Assembly (NCBI GenBank): GCA_947586255.1
Contig: CANPXP010000001.1
Coordinates: 61,718 to 125,717, forward strand
Source: an uncultured Lachnospiraceae bacterium
GTDB lineage: Bacteria > Bacillota > Clostridia > Lachnospirales > Lachnospiraceae
Direction of reading: 5' to 3'
DNA: 64,000 bases
The stretch's first letter is position 1, and each line of letters begins with the position of its first letter. The notes beneath the pieces were generated by a model. The model did not search any database. It was not told where the DNA came from and saw nothing but the letters and a program-made list of their open reading frames with translations. Below are positions 18,167 through 26,832 of the stretch, piece after piece. Both the position numbers and the translations under genes were made by a program.

Positions 18167-18625
18167 ATGCTGTATGTCATCATAGCGGCGGCCATTTTTC
18201 TTGCGGATTATGGCATCAAGGAATGGGTAGAGCGGCATGGAGAGATGGGAAAAGAGCGGGAGATTCTGCACGGGAGGCTGCTGCTTCGCAAATACCACAA
18301 CAGAGGAGCGCTCTTAGACATGGGCGCGGCGAGGAGCGGGCTGGTGGCTGTACTCTCCCTGCTGTTGACGCTCTCCTTGACGCTCGTGTTCCTGATGACA
18401 TTCGGCGTCAGGGGAGGAAGGCTGATGAAGACGGGGCTCTCCTTCCTGCTGGGCGGCGCTTACAGCAATACCTACGACAGACTGCGCAGGCGGTATGTGG
18501 TGGACTATGTGAGCTTTCCACTCCGGAATCCCGCGCTGCGCAGTATTGTATACAATCTGTCTGATTTCTGTATTCTGATCGGAGCGCTCTGCATGGCGCT
18601 CTCGGAGCTGTTCCGAGAGAAGTAA
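18167..18625 (+). CDS. Signal peptidase II (LspA)-like membrane protein
   Basis: 152 residues from an ATG preceded by AACGGAGGAAG. It has four hydrophobic segments. LspA motifs are recognisable but divergent: ADYGIKE near the N-terminus, YHNRGALLDMG in place of NxGAAFG, GGAYSNTYDRL in place of GGAxGNxxDR, then VVDYVSF and VYNLSDFCI. The two aspartates expected for an aspartyl lipoprotein signal peptidase (in VVDY and LSDF) are both present, so the fold and perhaps the activity are kept. It follows the S8 protease gene in the same operon. It could be a specialised LspA paralogue rather than the housekeeping enzyme. The short gap before the convergent carbamate kinase gene shows no terminator. 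Confidence 0.72.
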   Translation: MLYVIIAAAIFLADYGIKEWVERHGEMGKEREILHGRLLLRKYHNRGALLDMGAARSGLVAVLSLLLTLSLTLVFLMTFGVRGGRLMKTGLSFLLGGAYSNTYDRLRRRYVVDYVSFPLRNPALRSIVYNLSDFCILIGALCMALSELFREK

Positions 18626-18639
18626 GCGGCGCGGGATCG

Positions 18640-19578
18640 TCAGGAGAGCGTGATCAGCGTGCCGTTTCTGCCCTTGACGGCGTCCTTGACGGCTGCCAGA
18701 GAGGTGATCAGAACGCTCCCGGCAGGATTCTTCGTCAGATAGGAGACAGCGGCCTCGATCTTGGGGAGCATCGTGCCCTCTTCAAACTGTCCCTGAGCGA
18801 TCAACTCCCCGGCCTCCGCTGCGGTGAGCCTGTGCAGGGGCTCCTGTTTTTCCGTGTTGAAATTGCGGTAAACGCACGGGACGCCGGTGAGGATGATCAA
18901 CTCGTCCGCGTGCAGATCACTCGCCAGCTTGCCGGCGATAGAGTCTTTTTCGATCACCGCGGAGGCTCCCTTCAAGACGTGGTTCTGCTCGATGACGGGG
19001 ATACCGCCGCCGCCGCAGGCGATGACGACCTGTCCCGCGTCCGCCAGCGTGCGGATCGCGTCGATCTCCACGATGTCGATGGGCTTGGGGGCCGCCACGA
19101 CGCGCCGGAAACCTTTGCCGGGTTCCTCGACCACGTAATTTCCCTTCTTAATTTCAATCTCGGCGTCTTCCCTGGACATATAGCGGCCGATCACCTTAGT
19201 CGGTTCATAGAACGCCTCGTCGTAGGGATCTACGGTCACCTGCGTGAGAATCGTGCTGACGGGCTTGGAGATGCCGCGGCTCAGCAGCTCCGCGCGCAGG
19301 GCGTTCTGAATATCGTAGCCCACATAGCCCTGGCTCATGGCGGAGCAGACACACATGGGCGCCGGCGTGTAGTCGATATAGATGCGCCGAAGTTCCGTCA
19401 TTGCCTTATGGATCATGCTGACCTGGGGACCGTTGCTGTGCGTGATGGTGAGCTGGTAATCCGACTCTACGAGATCGGCCAGCGCCCTGGCGGTCACCTT
19501 GACGGCGTCCCACTGTTCCAGTATCGTGTAGCCGAGCGCTTCATGGCCCAGAGATACGACTGCTCTTTTCTTGCTCAT
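18640..19578 (-). CDS. arcC: Carbamate kinase
   Basis: 312 residues of the amino-acid kinase fold, matching carbamate kinase (ATP from carbamoyl phosphate) along the length: THSNGPQV, AMSQGYVGYDIQNAL, the PYDEAFYEPTKVIGR loop, RRVVAAPKP, ACGGGGIPVI, DKD-like EKDSIAG, LTGVPCVY and GTMLPKIEAAVSYL. The first phosphate loop reads SLGHEALG where E. coli has ALGGNAL, so it belongs to a variant subgroup. The start follows AACGGAGGATTATC. A promoter-like pair (TATACA, 17 bp, TATACT on the minus strand, 19614-19642) lies upstream. No arginine deiminase or carbamoyltransferase gene is near, so the source of carbamoyl phosphate is not evident. Confidence 0.92.
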   Translation of the reverse strand: MSKKRAVVSLGHEALGYTILEQWDAVKVTARALADLVESDYQLTITHSNGPQVSMIHKAMTELRRIYIDYTPAPMCVCSAMSQGYVGYDIQNALRAELLSRGISKPVSTILTQVTVDPYDEAFYEPTKVIGRYMSREDAEIEIKKGNYVVEEPGKGFRRVVAAPKPIDIVEIDAIRTLADAGQVVIACGGGGIPVIEQNHVLKGASAVIEKDSIAGKLASDLHADELIILTGVPCVYRNFNTEKQEPLHRLTAAEAGELIAQGQFEEGTMLPKIEAAVSYLTKNPAGSVLITSLAAVKDAVKGRNGTLITLS

Positions 19579-19681
19579 GATAATCCTCCGTTGCGTTTTC
19601 TGTCATATGTTTCAGTATATCAAAATCCCCGCGTTTTGTATAGAATATTCGGAAATTCGAGCGCTCGGCAGGCCGGGGGCG

Positions 19682-20620
19682 TCACTCCTGGATCGGCACG
19701 GCCTCCGGCGGCAGTTCCAGCGTGGTGTCGTGCATCTTGCGGAATTCGCTGGGCGTGCAGCCGTTGATCTGCCTGAACATGCGGATGAACGCGGAGGAGT
19801 TGGAGAAGCCGGACGCCATCGCGATCTCGGTCACGGTGATGTGCGGATTCCGCAGCATATCCTCGGCGGTCTCGATCCGTTTCAGGCTTACATATTTATA
19901 GAAAGAAATGCTCGTAAACTCCTTGAACAGACGCGCAAAGTGAAACTTGCTGAAACCGGTGCGCTCCGCCACCTCCTCCAGCGAGATGTCCTCCGTGCAG
20001 TGCTCGTCGATGTACTCGCACACAAGCATGAATTTGTTGATATACTCCTGCCGCCTGCCGGAGCTTGCCACATTCACGGTCCTGCTCTCGATATAGTTCC
20101 GCCCGATCAGGGAGAGCATAGTCATCAGTTTCGCGTAGGCGGCAGGCTCCAGCAGATTGTTCAGCGTGCTGGCCGCGAAGCTGCCGGCTCCGCCGGACGG
20201 TATCTTCTGAAAGAAATCGCTGCAGATGTCCAGGTACAGCTTCTTGAGCTGCATATAGATGTTCGGGCTGTTCGTTGGCGTGAAATGCGTCGCGGGACTC
20301 ACGAAAGACAGAATTTGGCTGATGCCGAAGACGTCTTTCAAGATAGTGAGGTCCGCCTGGATGAAGTAGCGGTGCCCGGAGGACGGCGCTTCCAGCCTGT
20401 GTATGGTGTTGGGGGCGATCAGCAGGATCTCGTAGGGCTGGATGACATACGTCTTGTTGGCGATATAGGCGGTGTAGTGATTCTCGGTGGGCATGAGCAG
20501 CTCGACGGGCGTGTGCCAGTGGGGCGCATAGTTGTCGGTCTGCGTGTTGGAGTGGATCATGATGTGCGTGTCCGCCCGGTAGCGGACGTTCTCATGCATG
20601 ATGCTTCTTGTCTTCGGCAT
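19682..20620 (-). CDS. AraC-family transcriptional regulator
   Basis: 312 residues. The N-terminal half is a cupin-like sugar-sensing domain (HWHTPVELLMPTENHYTAYI, YEILLIAPNTIHRLE). The C-terminal half has two AraC helix-turn-helix motifs (about 205-305: ISLEEVAERTGFSKFHFARLF and VTEIAMASGFSNSSAFIRMFR, ending GCTPSEFRKM). It is transcribed away from the sugar-binding lipoprotein gene at 20978, the usual arrangement for a regulator of the divergent transporter and glycosidase genes. The start follows GAGGGGGA. Inducer probably a xylo- or arabino-oligosaccharide, inferred from the neighbours. Confidence 0.9.
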   Translation of the reverse strand: MPKTRSIMHENVRYRADTHIMIHSNTQTDNYAPHWHTPVELLMPTENHYTAYIANKTYVIQPYEILLIAPNTIHRLEAPSSGHRYFIQADLTILKDVFGISQILSFVSPATHFTPTNSPNIYMQLKKLYLDICSDFFQKIPSGGAGSFAASTLNNLLEPAAYAKLMTMLSLIGRNYIESRTVNVASSGRRQEYINKFMLVCEYIDEHCTEDISLEEVAERTGFSKFHFARLFKEFTSISFYKYVSLKRIETAEDMLRNPHITVTEIAMASGFSNSSAFIRMFRQINGCTPSEFRKMHDTTLELPPEAVPIQE

Positions 20621-20688
20621 GATAGGATCCCCCTCGTTTCTCTGAGCGCGAAGCGCGGCGGCTGCGCAGCAGACGGATTCTGGAATCT

Positions 20689-20717
20689 ATTTTACCACAT
20701 CTGTTCGAGACAGCCAA
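20689..20717 (-). promoter_or_regulatory. Sigma-A-type promoter for the AraC regulator gene
   Basis: Read on the minus strand: TTGGCT (20717-20712), 17-bp spacer, TAAAAT (20694-20689), 68 bp upstream of the start codon. Confidence 0.55.
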
Positions 20718-20919
20718 CAGAAATCAAAAAAATTGCGAATTAGTATATGGGCAAAATATCCAAAAAATAATTCCCTATTCTGTGCATACAATACAAAGCA
20801 TATAAAATAGAGCTAAAATAATTTAAAAAATACTTTGTAGGGAAAAGGTTTTCTCACAAAAAATAGCAAGAATTGATAACAGAACACACAACTATTTGAT
20901 ATATCCCGCATCGTATGTT

Positions 20920-20928
20920 TGCTATAGT
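20920..20928 (+). promoter_or_regulatory. Extended -10 element for the ABC transporter operon
   Basis: TGCTATAGT is an extended -10 element with no good -35 at 17 bp. That is typical of a promoter needing an activator such as the divergent AraC protein. It lies 49 bp before the lipoprotein start. Confidence 0.5.
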
Positions 20929-20977
20929 GTTCATTGTAAACCAAACACATTCTTTATGAAAGGGAGGAGAACACAAC

Positions 20978-22429
20978 ATGAAGAAGAAAATTCTTGCAAC
21001 GTTGCTTAGTCTGTCCATGGTAGCGGCCACCTTAGTCGGCTGCGGCGGCGGAGATTCCGCAGGGGCGCCTGCGGCGGATTCCGGCAGCGCGGAAGCGCCT
21101 GCGGCTGATGCGGGCGGAGACGGCACAGAGGCTGCGGCGCCTTCGGGAGACGGCTCACAGGTCATCAATGTATATGCATTTACGGACGAGGTGCCGAACA
21201 TGCTCCAGAAGTACATCGATATGCACCCTGACTTCGGCTATGAGCTGAACACGACGATCATCGCTACGACGGACGGCGCATATCAGCCGGCACTGGATCA
21301 GGCGCTGGCATCGGGCGGCGCTGACGCGCCGGATCTGTACTGCGCGGAGGCTGCTTTCGTATTGAAATATACACAGGGCGACGCTTCCGGCTACGCGGCT
21401 CCTTACGCGGATCTCGGCATCGATGTGGACGCCAAGCTGAAAGAGGCGGATATCGCTCAGTACAGCGTTGATATCGGCACGAATCCCGACGGACAGGTAG
21501 TGGCGCTCGGCTATCAGGCGACGGGCGGCGCGTTCATCTATCGCCGTTCCATCGCGAAGGATGTATTCGGCACGGACGATCCGGCTGAGATCAGCAAGGC
21601 CATCGGCGGCGGCACGGGAAGCTGGGATACGTTCTTCGAGGCTGCGGAGCAGCTGAAGGCAAAGGGCTACGGCATCATCTCCGGCGACGGCGATCTGTGG
21701 CACGCGGTTGAGAACAGCTCCGATACGGCGTGGATTGTAGACGGCAAGCTGAACATCGACCCGAAGAGAGAAGAGTTCCTGGATCTGTCCAAGAAGCTGA
21801 AGGACAACGGTTACCACAACGACACACAGGACTGGCAGGACGCGTGGTTTGCCGATATGCAGGGCGTAGGCGAGAAGCCGATCTTCGGATTCTTCGGTCC
21901 CGCATGGCTGATCAACTACACGATGGCTCCCAACTGCGGCGGTTCCGCGGTGGGCGAGGGCACTTACGGCGACTGGGCTGTATGCGAGCCTCCGATCGGT
22001 TTCTTCTGGGGCGGCACGTGGCTGCTTGCGAACAAGGATTCCGAGAAGAAGGACGCCGTGAAGCAGTTAATCGAGTGGGTAACGCTTGACAGCTCCGACA
22101 CAGGCCTTCAGTACTACTGGGCAAACGGCACGATGGTAGAAGGCGAAGTTGGCACGAAAGACTGCGTAGCGTCTGGCACGGTTATGAGCAAGTCCGACGG
22201 TGCGGTTGACTTCCTGGGCGACCAGAACATGTTCGATGTATTCGTTCCGGCGAACAGCTATGCAAACGGTAAGAACCTGACACAGTACGACGAGACGATC
22301 AACCAGTACTGGAGAGACGCGGTGCGCGAGTACACGGCAGGCAATCTGAGCAGAGAAGATGCGATCGCCGCGTTCAAGCAGAACGTTGCAGATAACCTTG
22401 ACGTTGAGGTTGATCTGGGAGCACAGTAA
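20978..22429 (+). CDS. Sugar ABC transporter substrate-binding lipoprotein
   Basis: 483 residues. It has a lipoprotein signal peptide (MKKKILATLLSLSMVAATLVGC, lipobox LVGC with Cys22), an Ala/Gly/Asp-rich linker to about residue 60, then a family-1 extracellular solute-binding domain (VINVYAFTDEVPNMLQKYI onward). Trp- and Tyr-rich segments (DWQDAWFADMQ, GFFWGGTWLLANK, QYYWANGTM) would suit stacking on sugar rings. The start follows GGGAGGAG. It heads an operon with two permeases; no ATPase gene is present, so a shared MsmK-type ATPase encoded elsewhere is likely. With a GH3 enzyme and xylulokinase downstream, xylo-oligosaccharides are the likely cargo (inference). Confidence 0.92.
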   Translation: MKKKILATLLSLSMVAATLVGCGGGDSAGAPAADSGSAEAPAADAGGDGTEAAAPSGDGSQVINVYAFTDEVPNMLQKYIDMHPDFGYELNTTIIATTDGAYQPALDQALASGGADAPDLYCAEAAFVLKYTQGDASGYAAPYADLGIDVDAKLKEADIAQYSVDIGTNPDGQVVALGYQATGGAFIYRRSIAKDVFGTDDPAEISKAIGGGTGSWDTFFEAAEQLKAKGYGIISGDGDLWHAVENSSDTAWIVDGKLNIDPKREEFLDLSKKLKDNGYHNDTQDWQDAWFADMQGVGEKPIFGFFGPAWLINYTMAPNCGGSAVGEGTYGDWAVCEPPIGFFWGGTWLLANKDSEKKDAVKQLIEWVTLDSSDTGLQYYWANGTMVEGEVGTKDCVASGTVMSKSDGAVDFLGDQNMFDVFVPANSYANGKNLTQYDETINQYWRDAVREYTAGNLSREDAIAAFKQNVADNLDVEVDLGAQ

Positions 22430-22447
22430 GTTCCAATAATGACCGGC

Positions 22448-22477
22448 AAAGGGGGATGGATAGGCTGTCCCCCTTTT
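22448..22477 (+). terminator. Intergenic hairpin between lipoprotein and permease genes
   Basis: AAAGGGGGA (22448-22456) pairs with TCCCCCTTT (22468-22476) around an 11-base loop, with almost no T-tract. Such hairpins commonly protect or attenuate the transcript so that the binding protein is made in excess over the permeases. Confidence 0.65.
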
Positions 22478-22499
22478 CATCTCTATAAAGGAGGGTTAC

Positions 22500-23483
22500 A
22501 TGAAAAAGAAGAATAAGCTGTCGTATGCCAAGTACGGCTATCTGTTCAGCATTCCTTTTGTTGTGACATTTTGCATTTTTACCCTGTATCCGGTTATCTA
22601 TACGGTTATCATCGGCTTTACGGATCTCAAGGGTATCGGCATGACCAAGTTCCATTTCCTGGAAAATCCGTTCCAGAATTTCCAGCAGATCCTTTCGGCG
22701 CCCACCTTCCAGACGGCGCTGGGCAATACGTTCCTGATGTGGGGCATGAATTTCCTGCCGCAGATTCTGCTGGCGCTCGTCCTGGCGGCATGGTTCTCCG
22801 GAACCCTGTTCAAAGTGAAGGGCCAGGGCTTTTTCAAGGTGGTATTCTACATGCCGAATATCATCACGGCGGCTACTGTGGCGATCCTGTTCGGCGCGCT
22901 GTTCGGTTATCCGATGGGCCCGATGAACGATCTGGTGACGAGATTCGGCATCTGTGACGCGCCCTATGAGTTCATGCGGAACAAGGGGTGGGCCAGAGGC
23001 GTCGTGGCGTTTATCCAGTTCTGGATGTGGTACGGCTACACGATGATCGTGCTGATCTCCGGCATTCTGGGCATGAGTCCCGAGTGGTTCGAGGCGGCGG
23101 AGATCGACGGCGCCAGCGGCTGGCAGAAATTTCTCTACATCACGCTGCCGAATCTGAGGACGATCCTGATCTACACGCTGGTGACCAGCCTGATCGGCGG
23201 CCTGCAGATGTTCGATATCCCGAAGCTTCTGGTGAACAAGAGCGGCCCGAACAACGCGACGCTGACGACCAGTGTATTCATCTACAATCAGGCGTTCGAG
23301 GGCAGTTATATGTACAACCGCGCTTCCGCGGCGAGCATGATCATGTTCGTCATCATCGCGATCCTGTCCGCGGTCGTATTCTTCCTGATGCGGGATAAGT
23401 CCGAGGTGGCCGAGCGCAAGGAGCTTAAGAGAGTGGAGAGAGAGAGGCGCAAGGCCCTCAGGGCGGAAGGGAGGAACAGCTGA
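22500..23483 (+). CDS. Sugar ABC transporter permease (MalF-type)
   Basis: 327 residues with about six membrane segments, starting SYAKYGYLFSIPFVVTFCIFTLYPVIYTV. The cytoplasmic coupling loop that docks the ATPase is clear (EAAEIDGASGWQKFLYITLP, about 200-219). The C-terminal tail is highly charged (ERKELKRVERERRKALRAEGR). The ATG is preceded by AAAGGAGGG. Its stop codon overlaps the start of the next permease (TGATG), so translation is probably coupled. It forms a heterodimeric membrane channel with the following protein. Confidence 0.93.
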   Translation: MKKKNKLSYAKYGYLFSIPFVVTFCIFTLYPVIYTVIIGFTDLKGIGMTKFHFLENPFQNFQQILSAPTFQTALGNTFLMWGMNFLPQILLALVLAAWFSGTLFKVKGQGFFKVVFYMPNIITAATVAILFGALFGYPMGPMNDLVTRFGICDAPYEFMRNKGWARGVVAFIQFWMWYGYTMIVLISGILGMSPEWFEAAEIDGASGWQKFLYITLPNLRTILIYTLVTSLIGGLQMFDIPKLLVNKSGPNNATLTTSVFIYNQAFEGSYMYNRASAASMIMFVIIAILSAVVFFLMRDKSEVAERKELKRVERERRKALRAEGRNS

Positions 23484-24325
23484 TGAAAAAACTGAATGTA
23501 TCACGCGGATTTCTGGTGTTTGTATATGCGGTCTGCATCCTTCTGACGATACTCAGCATCATGCCTTTTCTGATTATGGTTGTGAATGCGACGAGGAGTA
23601 CGACCGAGATTCAGCAGCATGCGATCTCGTTCCTGCCGTCAACCCACCTTCTGAGCAATTTTCAGATTCTGACAGGCAAGAGTTTTAACCCGGCGAGAGG
23701 CTTCTTAAATTCCATGATTATCTCCGTAGGCTCGACGGCGTGCGCGGTCTACTTCTCGACGATGACGGCCTACGCGCTGGTGGTGTACAGCTGGAGACTG
23801 AGACAGCCGTTCTTCACCTTTATCATGGCGATCATGATGATCCCCAGCCAGGTGGTGAGCATCGGTTTCTACCAGTTTATCTACCAGATTCATATGACGA
23901 ACAATTTCCTGGCGCTGATTCTGCCGTCCATCGCGGCGCCGACCATGGTGTTCTTCATGCGCCAGTATATGCTGTCGACGCTGCCGCTTGACATCATCAA
24001 CTCGGCCAGGATAGACGGCTCCAAGGAATGGTATTCGTTCAATCACATTGTGCTGCCGATCATGAAGCCGGCGATTGCGACACAGGCGATCTTTTCCTTC
24101 GTCAATTCGTGGAACAACCTGTTTCTGCCGTTGATCCTGCTGACCAAGCAGGAGAAGTACACGATGCCGATTATGGTAAGTCTCCTGAAGGGCGACATCT
24201 ACAAGACGGAATACGGCGCGATCTACATGGGGCTGACGCTCACCGTGCTGCCGTTGTTTATCGTATACTTCCTGCTGTCCAAATACATTATCGCCGGTGT
24301 TGCGCTGGGCGGTGTGAAGGGCTGA
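23483..24325 (+). CDS. Sugar ABC transporter permease (MalG-type)
   Basis: 280 residues with six membrane segments. The ATPase-docking motif is NSARIDGSKEWYSFNHIVLP (about 172-191). The family ending LSKYIIAGVALGGVKG is diagnostic of MalG-like permeases (TEGAVKG-type C-terminus). It overlaps the preceding permease gene by one base. A promoter follows its stop codon and serves the GH3 gene. Confidence 0.93.
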   Translation: MKKLNVSRGFLVFVYAVCILLTILSIMPFLIMVVNATRSTTEIQQHAISFLPSTHLLSNFQILTGKSFNPARGFLNSMIISVGSTACAVYFSTMTAYALVVYSWRLRQPFFTFIMAIMMIPSQVVSIGFYQFIYQIHMTNNFLALILPSIAAPTMVFFMRQYMLSTLPLDIINSARIDGSKEWYSFNHIVLPIMKPAIATQAIFSFVNSWNNLFLPLILLTKQEKYTMPIMVSLLKGDIYKTEYGAIYMGLTLTVLPLFIVYFLLSKYIIAGVALGGVKG

Positions 24326-24337
24326 CGCAGCGCGCAC

Positions 24338-24366
24338 TTGGCATCCGGCGCATATCCTGTTACAAT
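24338..24366 (+). promoter_or_regulatory. Sigma-A-type promoter before GH3 glycosidase
   Basis: TTGGCA (24338-24343), 17-bp spacer and TACAAT (24361-24366), just after the permease stop codon and 86 bp before the glycosidase start. A GC-rich inverted repeat (GCGGTC/GACCGC) lies in the leader. Confidence 0.6.
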
Positions 24367-24451
24367 GATAAAAAACGGGTGAATGCCGCGGGCGCGGCGG
24401 TCGTCTGACCGCGGCCTGCGGCGAAGAGCCGGAGAAGAAAGCACATAGGGC

Positions 24452-26632
24452 ATGGCAGAGGAAAGAGAGGGAGTGAATTTGCTGCTGAGAGAGAATCGGG
24501 ATCAAATACTGAAATATAAAGAGAGGGCAAAAGCGCTGGTGGCGCAGATGACGCTGGAGGAGAAAGTGTTCCAGATGCTGCACAGCGCGCCTGCGATCGA
24601 GAGACTGCATGTTCCGGCGTACAACTGGTGGAACGAGGCGCTGCACGGCGTCGCCAGAGCCGGCGTCGCGACGATGTTTCCGCAGGCGATCGGCATGGCG
24701 GCCGCCTTCGATGAGGATATGATGCAGGAGGTGGGCGATGCCGTCGCGACGGAGGCGCGGGCCAAGTTCAACGCGCAGCAGGAGTTCGGAGACAGCGATA
24801 TCTATAAAGGGCTGACCATGTGGGCGCCGAATGTCAATATTTTCCGCGATCCGAGATGGGGAAGAGGCCATGAGACTTACGGCGAGGACCCGTATCTGAC
24901 GAGTCGTCTGGGCGTGCGCTTCGTGGAAGGGCTGCAGGGAGACGACGAAAAATACATGAAGGCAGCGGCGTGCGCCAAGCATTTTGCGGTGCATTCCGGG
25001 CCGGAGGAGCTGCGCCATGAGTTCAACGCCGAGGTGAGCGAGCAGGATCTGTACGAGACCTATCTGCCGGCTTTTCAGGCGTTGGTACAGGAGGCCGGCG
25101 TGGAGACGGTGATGGGCGCCTACAATCGCGTGAACGGAGAGCCGTGCTGCGGCAGCAGGACGCTGCTGCACGATATCCTGCGGGAGAAGTGGGGCTTTGA
25201 CGGACATGTGGTGTCAGACTGCTGGGCGATCAAGGATTTCCATATGGGACATCATGTGACGGCGGACAGTGTGGAATCCGTGACGCTGGCGGTGGAGAAC
25301 GGCTGTGATATCAACTGCGGCAATATCTTTGTCTATCTGATTCAGGCGGTGCAGGAGGGCAGAATCTCGGAGGACAAGATTACACAGGCCTGCGAGAGAC
25401 TCTTTACCACGCGGATGAAGCTGGGACTGTTCGACGAGCCGGACAGCGTGCCTTACAACAAAATTTCCTACGAGGAAGTGGACAGCGCCAAGATGCGCGC
25501 GCTCAATCTGGAGGTGGCGAAGCGGACGCTGGTGCTCTTGAAGAACGAAGGCGGCCTTCTGCCGTTAGATAAGAAGAAGCTGAAAACCGTGGGGGTGATC
25601 GGGCCCAATGCCAACAGCCGCAAGGCGCTGACAGGGAACTACGAGGGGACGGCGTCCCGCTATGTCACCGTGTTGGAAGGCATCCAGGACTATCTGGGCG
25701 ACGAGGTGCGAGTCATGGCCTCCGAGGGCTGCCATCTGTACAAGGACAGGGTGAGCGCCCTGGGACAGCCGAACGATCGGATTTCGGAGGTAAAAGCGAT
25801 CTGCAGGGCGAGCGATGTGGTGATTCTGTGTCTGGGGCTGGACGCCGGTCTGGAAGGCGAGGAGGGCGACGAGGGCAACGAGTTTGCCAGCGGCGACAAG
25901 CCGAATCTGAATCTGCCGGGATTGCAGGAGGAACTTCTGCGGACGGTCTGCGAGAGCGGCAAACCGGTGGTTCTGGTGTTGATGTCCGGGAGCGCGCTGG
26001 CGGTCAACTACGCGCAGGAGCACGTTCCGGCGATCCTGCAGGCCTGGTATCCCGGCGGGCAGGGCGGCAGAGCCGTGGCGGAGACGCTGTTCGGTGAATG
26101 CTCCCCGGAGGGCAAGCTGCCGGTGACCTTCTACCGGGGGACGGAAGAGCTGCCCGAATTTACGGATTATTCCATGAAGAACCGCACATACCGCTATATG
26201 AAGAGCGAGCCGCTCTATCCCTTCGGCTATGGACTCAGTTATTCTTCCTTCGTGGTTTCGGAGGAGAAGCTGTCCGGACAGGAGATTACCCGGGCGGGGC
26301 TCGAGGTCAGCTGCCGGATCAGGAATACGGGCGGCAGGGCGGCCGCCGAGACGATACAGGTCTATGTCGGAGCCGACAGGGCGGATGCGCCGAATGCGCA
26401 GCTGAAGGCGCTGAAAAAAGTCCGCCTGCAGCCGGGCGAGGAACAGGAGGTTCGGCTTGCGCTGGGCGCGGAGGCGTTTTCGCTCTGTGACGAGCAGGGC
26501 GTGCGCAGCGTGGAGACCGGCGGATATCGGGTCTATGTGGGGACGGGACAGCCGGATGCGCGCACGGAGAGCCTGACAGGAAGGAAGGCGGCGGTGTTCG
26601 CCGTGACCTGCAACAGCCGTATGGAGTGCTGA
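24452..26632 (+). CDS. Glycoside hydrolase family 3 (beta-xylosidase/beta-glucosidase)
   Basis: 726 residues, no signal peptide, so it acts in the cytosol on imported oligosaccharides. The TIM-barrel domain (about 35-330) has YNWWNEALHGVARAG, a segment characteristic of the xylosidase branch of GH3, then RDPRWGRGHETYGEDPYLT, KHFAVHSGPE and the nucleophile segment HVVSDCWAI (Asp about 256). The second alpha/beta domain (about 375-590) has VGVIGPNANSRKALTGNY and YPGGQGG, and a fibronectin III-like domain closes the protein (about 620-715). Neighbouring xylulokinase and transporter genes support release of xylose from xylo-oligosaccharides. Beta-glucosidase or alpha-arabinofuranosidase activity remains possible. 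Confidence 0.93.
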   Translation: MAEEREGVNLLLRENRDQILKYKERAKALVAQMTLEEKVFQMLHSAPAIERLHVPAYNWWNEALHGVARAGVATMFPQAIGMAAAFDEDMMQEVGDAVATEARAKFNAQQEFGDSDIYKGLTMWAPNVNIFRDPRWGRGHETYGEDPYLTSRLGVRFVEGLQGDDEKYMKAAACAKHFAVHSGPEELRHEFNAEVSEQDLYETYLPAFQALVQEAGVETVMGAYNRVNGEPCCGSRTLLHDILREKWGFDGHVVSDCWAIKDFHMGHHVTADSVESVTLAVENGCDINCGNIFVYLIQAVQEGRISEDKITQACERLFTTRMKLGLFDEPDSVPYNKISYEEVDSAKMRALNLEVAKRTLVLLKNEGGLLPLDKKKLKTVGVIGPNANSRKALTGNYEGTASRYVTVLEGIQDYLGDEVRVMASEGCHLYKDRVSALGQPNDRISEVKAICRASDVVILCLGLDAGLEGEEGDEGNEFASGDKPNLNLPGLQEELLRTVCESGKPVVLVLMSGSALAVNYAQEHVPAILQAWYPGGQGGRAVAETLFGECSPEGKLPVTFYRGTEELPEFTDYSMKNRTYRYMKSEPLYPFGYGLSYSSFVVSEEKLSGQEITRAGLEVSCRIRNTGGRAAAETIQVYVGADRADAPNAQLKALKKVRLQPGEEQEVRLALGAEAFSLCDEQGVRSVETGGYRVYVGTGQPDARTESLTGRKAAVFAVTCNSRMEC

Positions 26633-26727
26633 CACAGTCGCGTGCGGCAGACGAATATTTTGGTGTATTTTACATAAATTTTTTTGAAAATTGAATAAAA
26701 ACCATATGCAGAATTGACAAAGCTTGA

Positions 26728-26756
26728 TTGACAGTGCCGGATGATATGCGTATAAT
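26728..26756 (+). promoter_or_regulatory. Perfect consensus sigma-A promoter before EAL protein gene
   Basis: TTGACA (26728-26733), exactly 17 bp, TATAAT (26751-26756). Both hexamers are full consensus, 77 bp upstream of the start codon. It is the strongest-looking vegetative promoter in the window. Confidence 0.85.
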
Positions 26757-26832
26757 GAAAATAGTCTCGAGAGTATGTGCCGCATGCCGGAATCCCGGTG
26801 ACGGGCCGGCAGATTGAAGGAAGGTTTGCGTT

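Larger units (their letters stand above)
20621..20977. other. AT-rich intergenic region between divergent AraC regulator and ABC lipoprotein genes
   Basis: 357 bp with no coding signal. It holds a minus-strand promoter for the regulator, an extended -10 for the lipoprotein gene, and a run of A/T-rich DNA (20720-20900) that would be the natural place for AraC-type operators. I found no clear repeated operator half-sites by eye. Confidence 0.6.

Noticed and set aside
15715..18195. Minus-strand open frame of 826 codons opposite clpX and the S8 protease
   Set aside because: Both plus-strand genes have clear catalytic motifs; the antisense frame has none.
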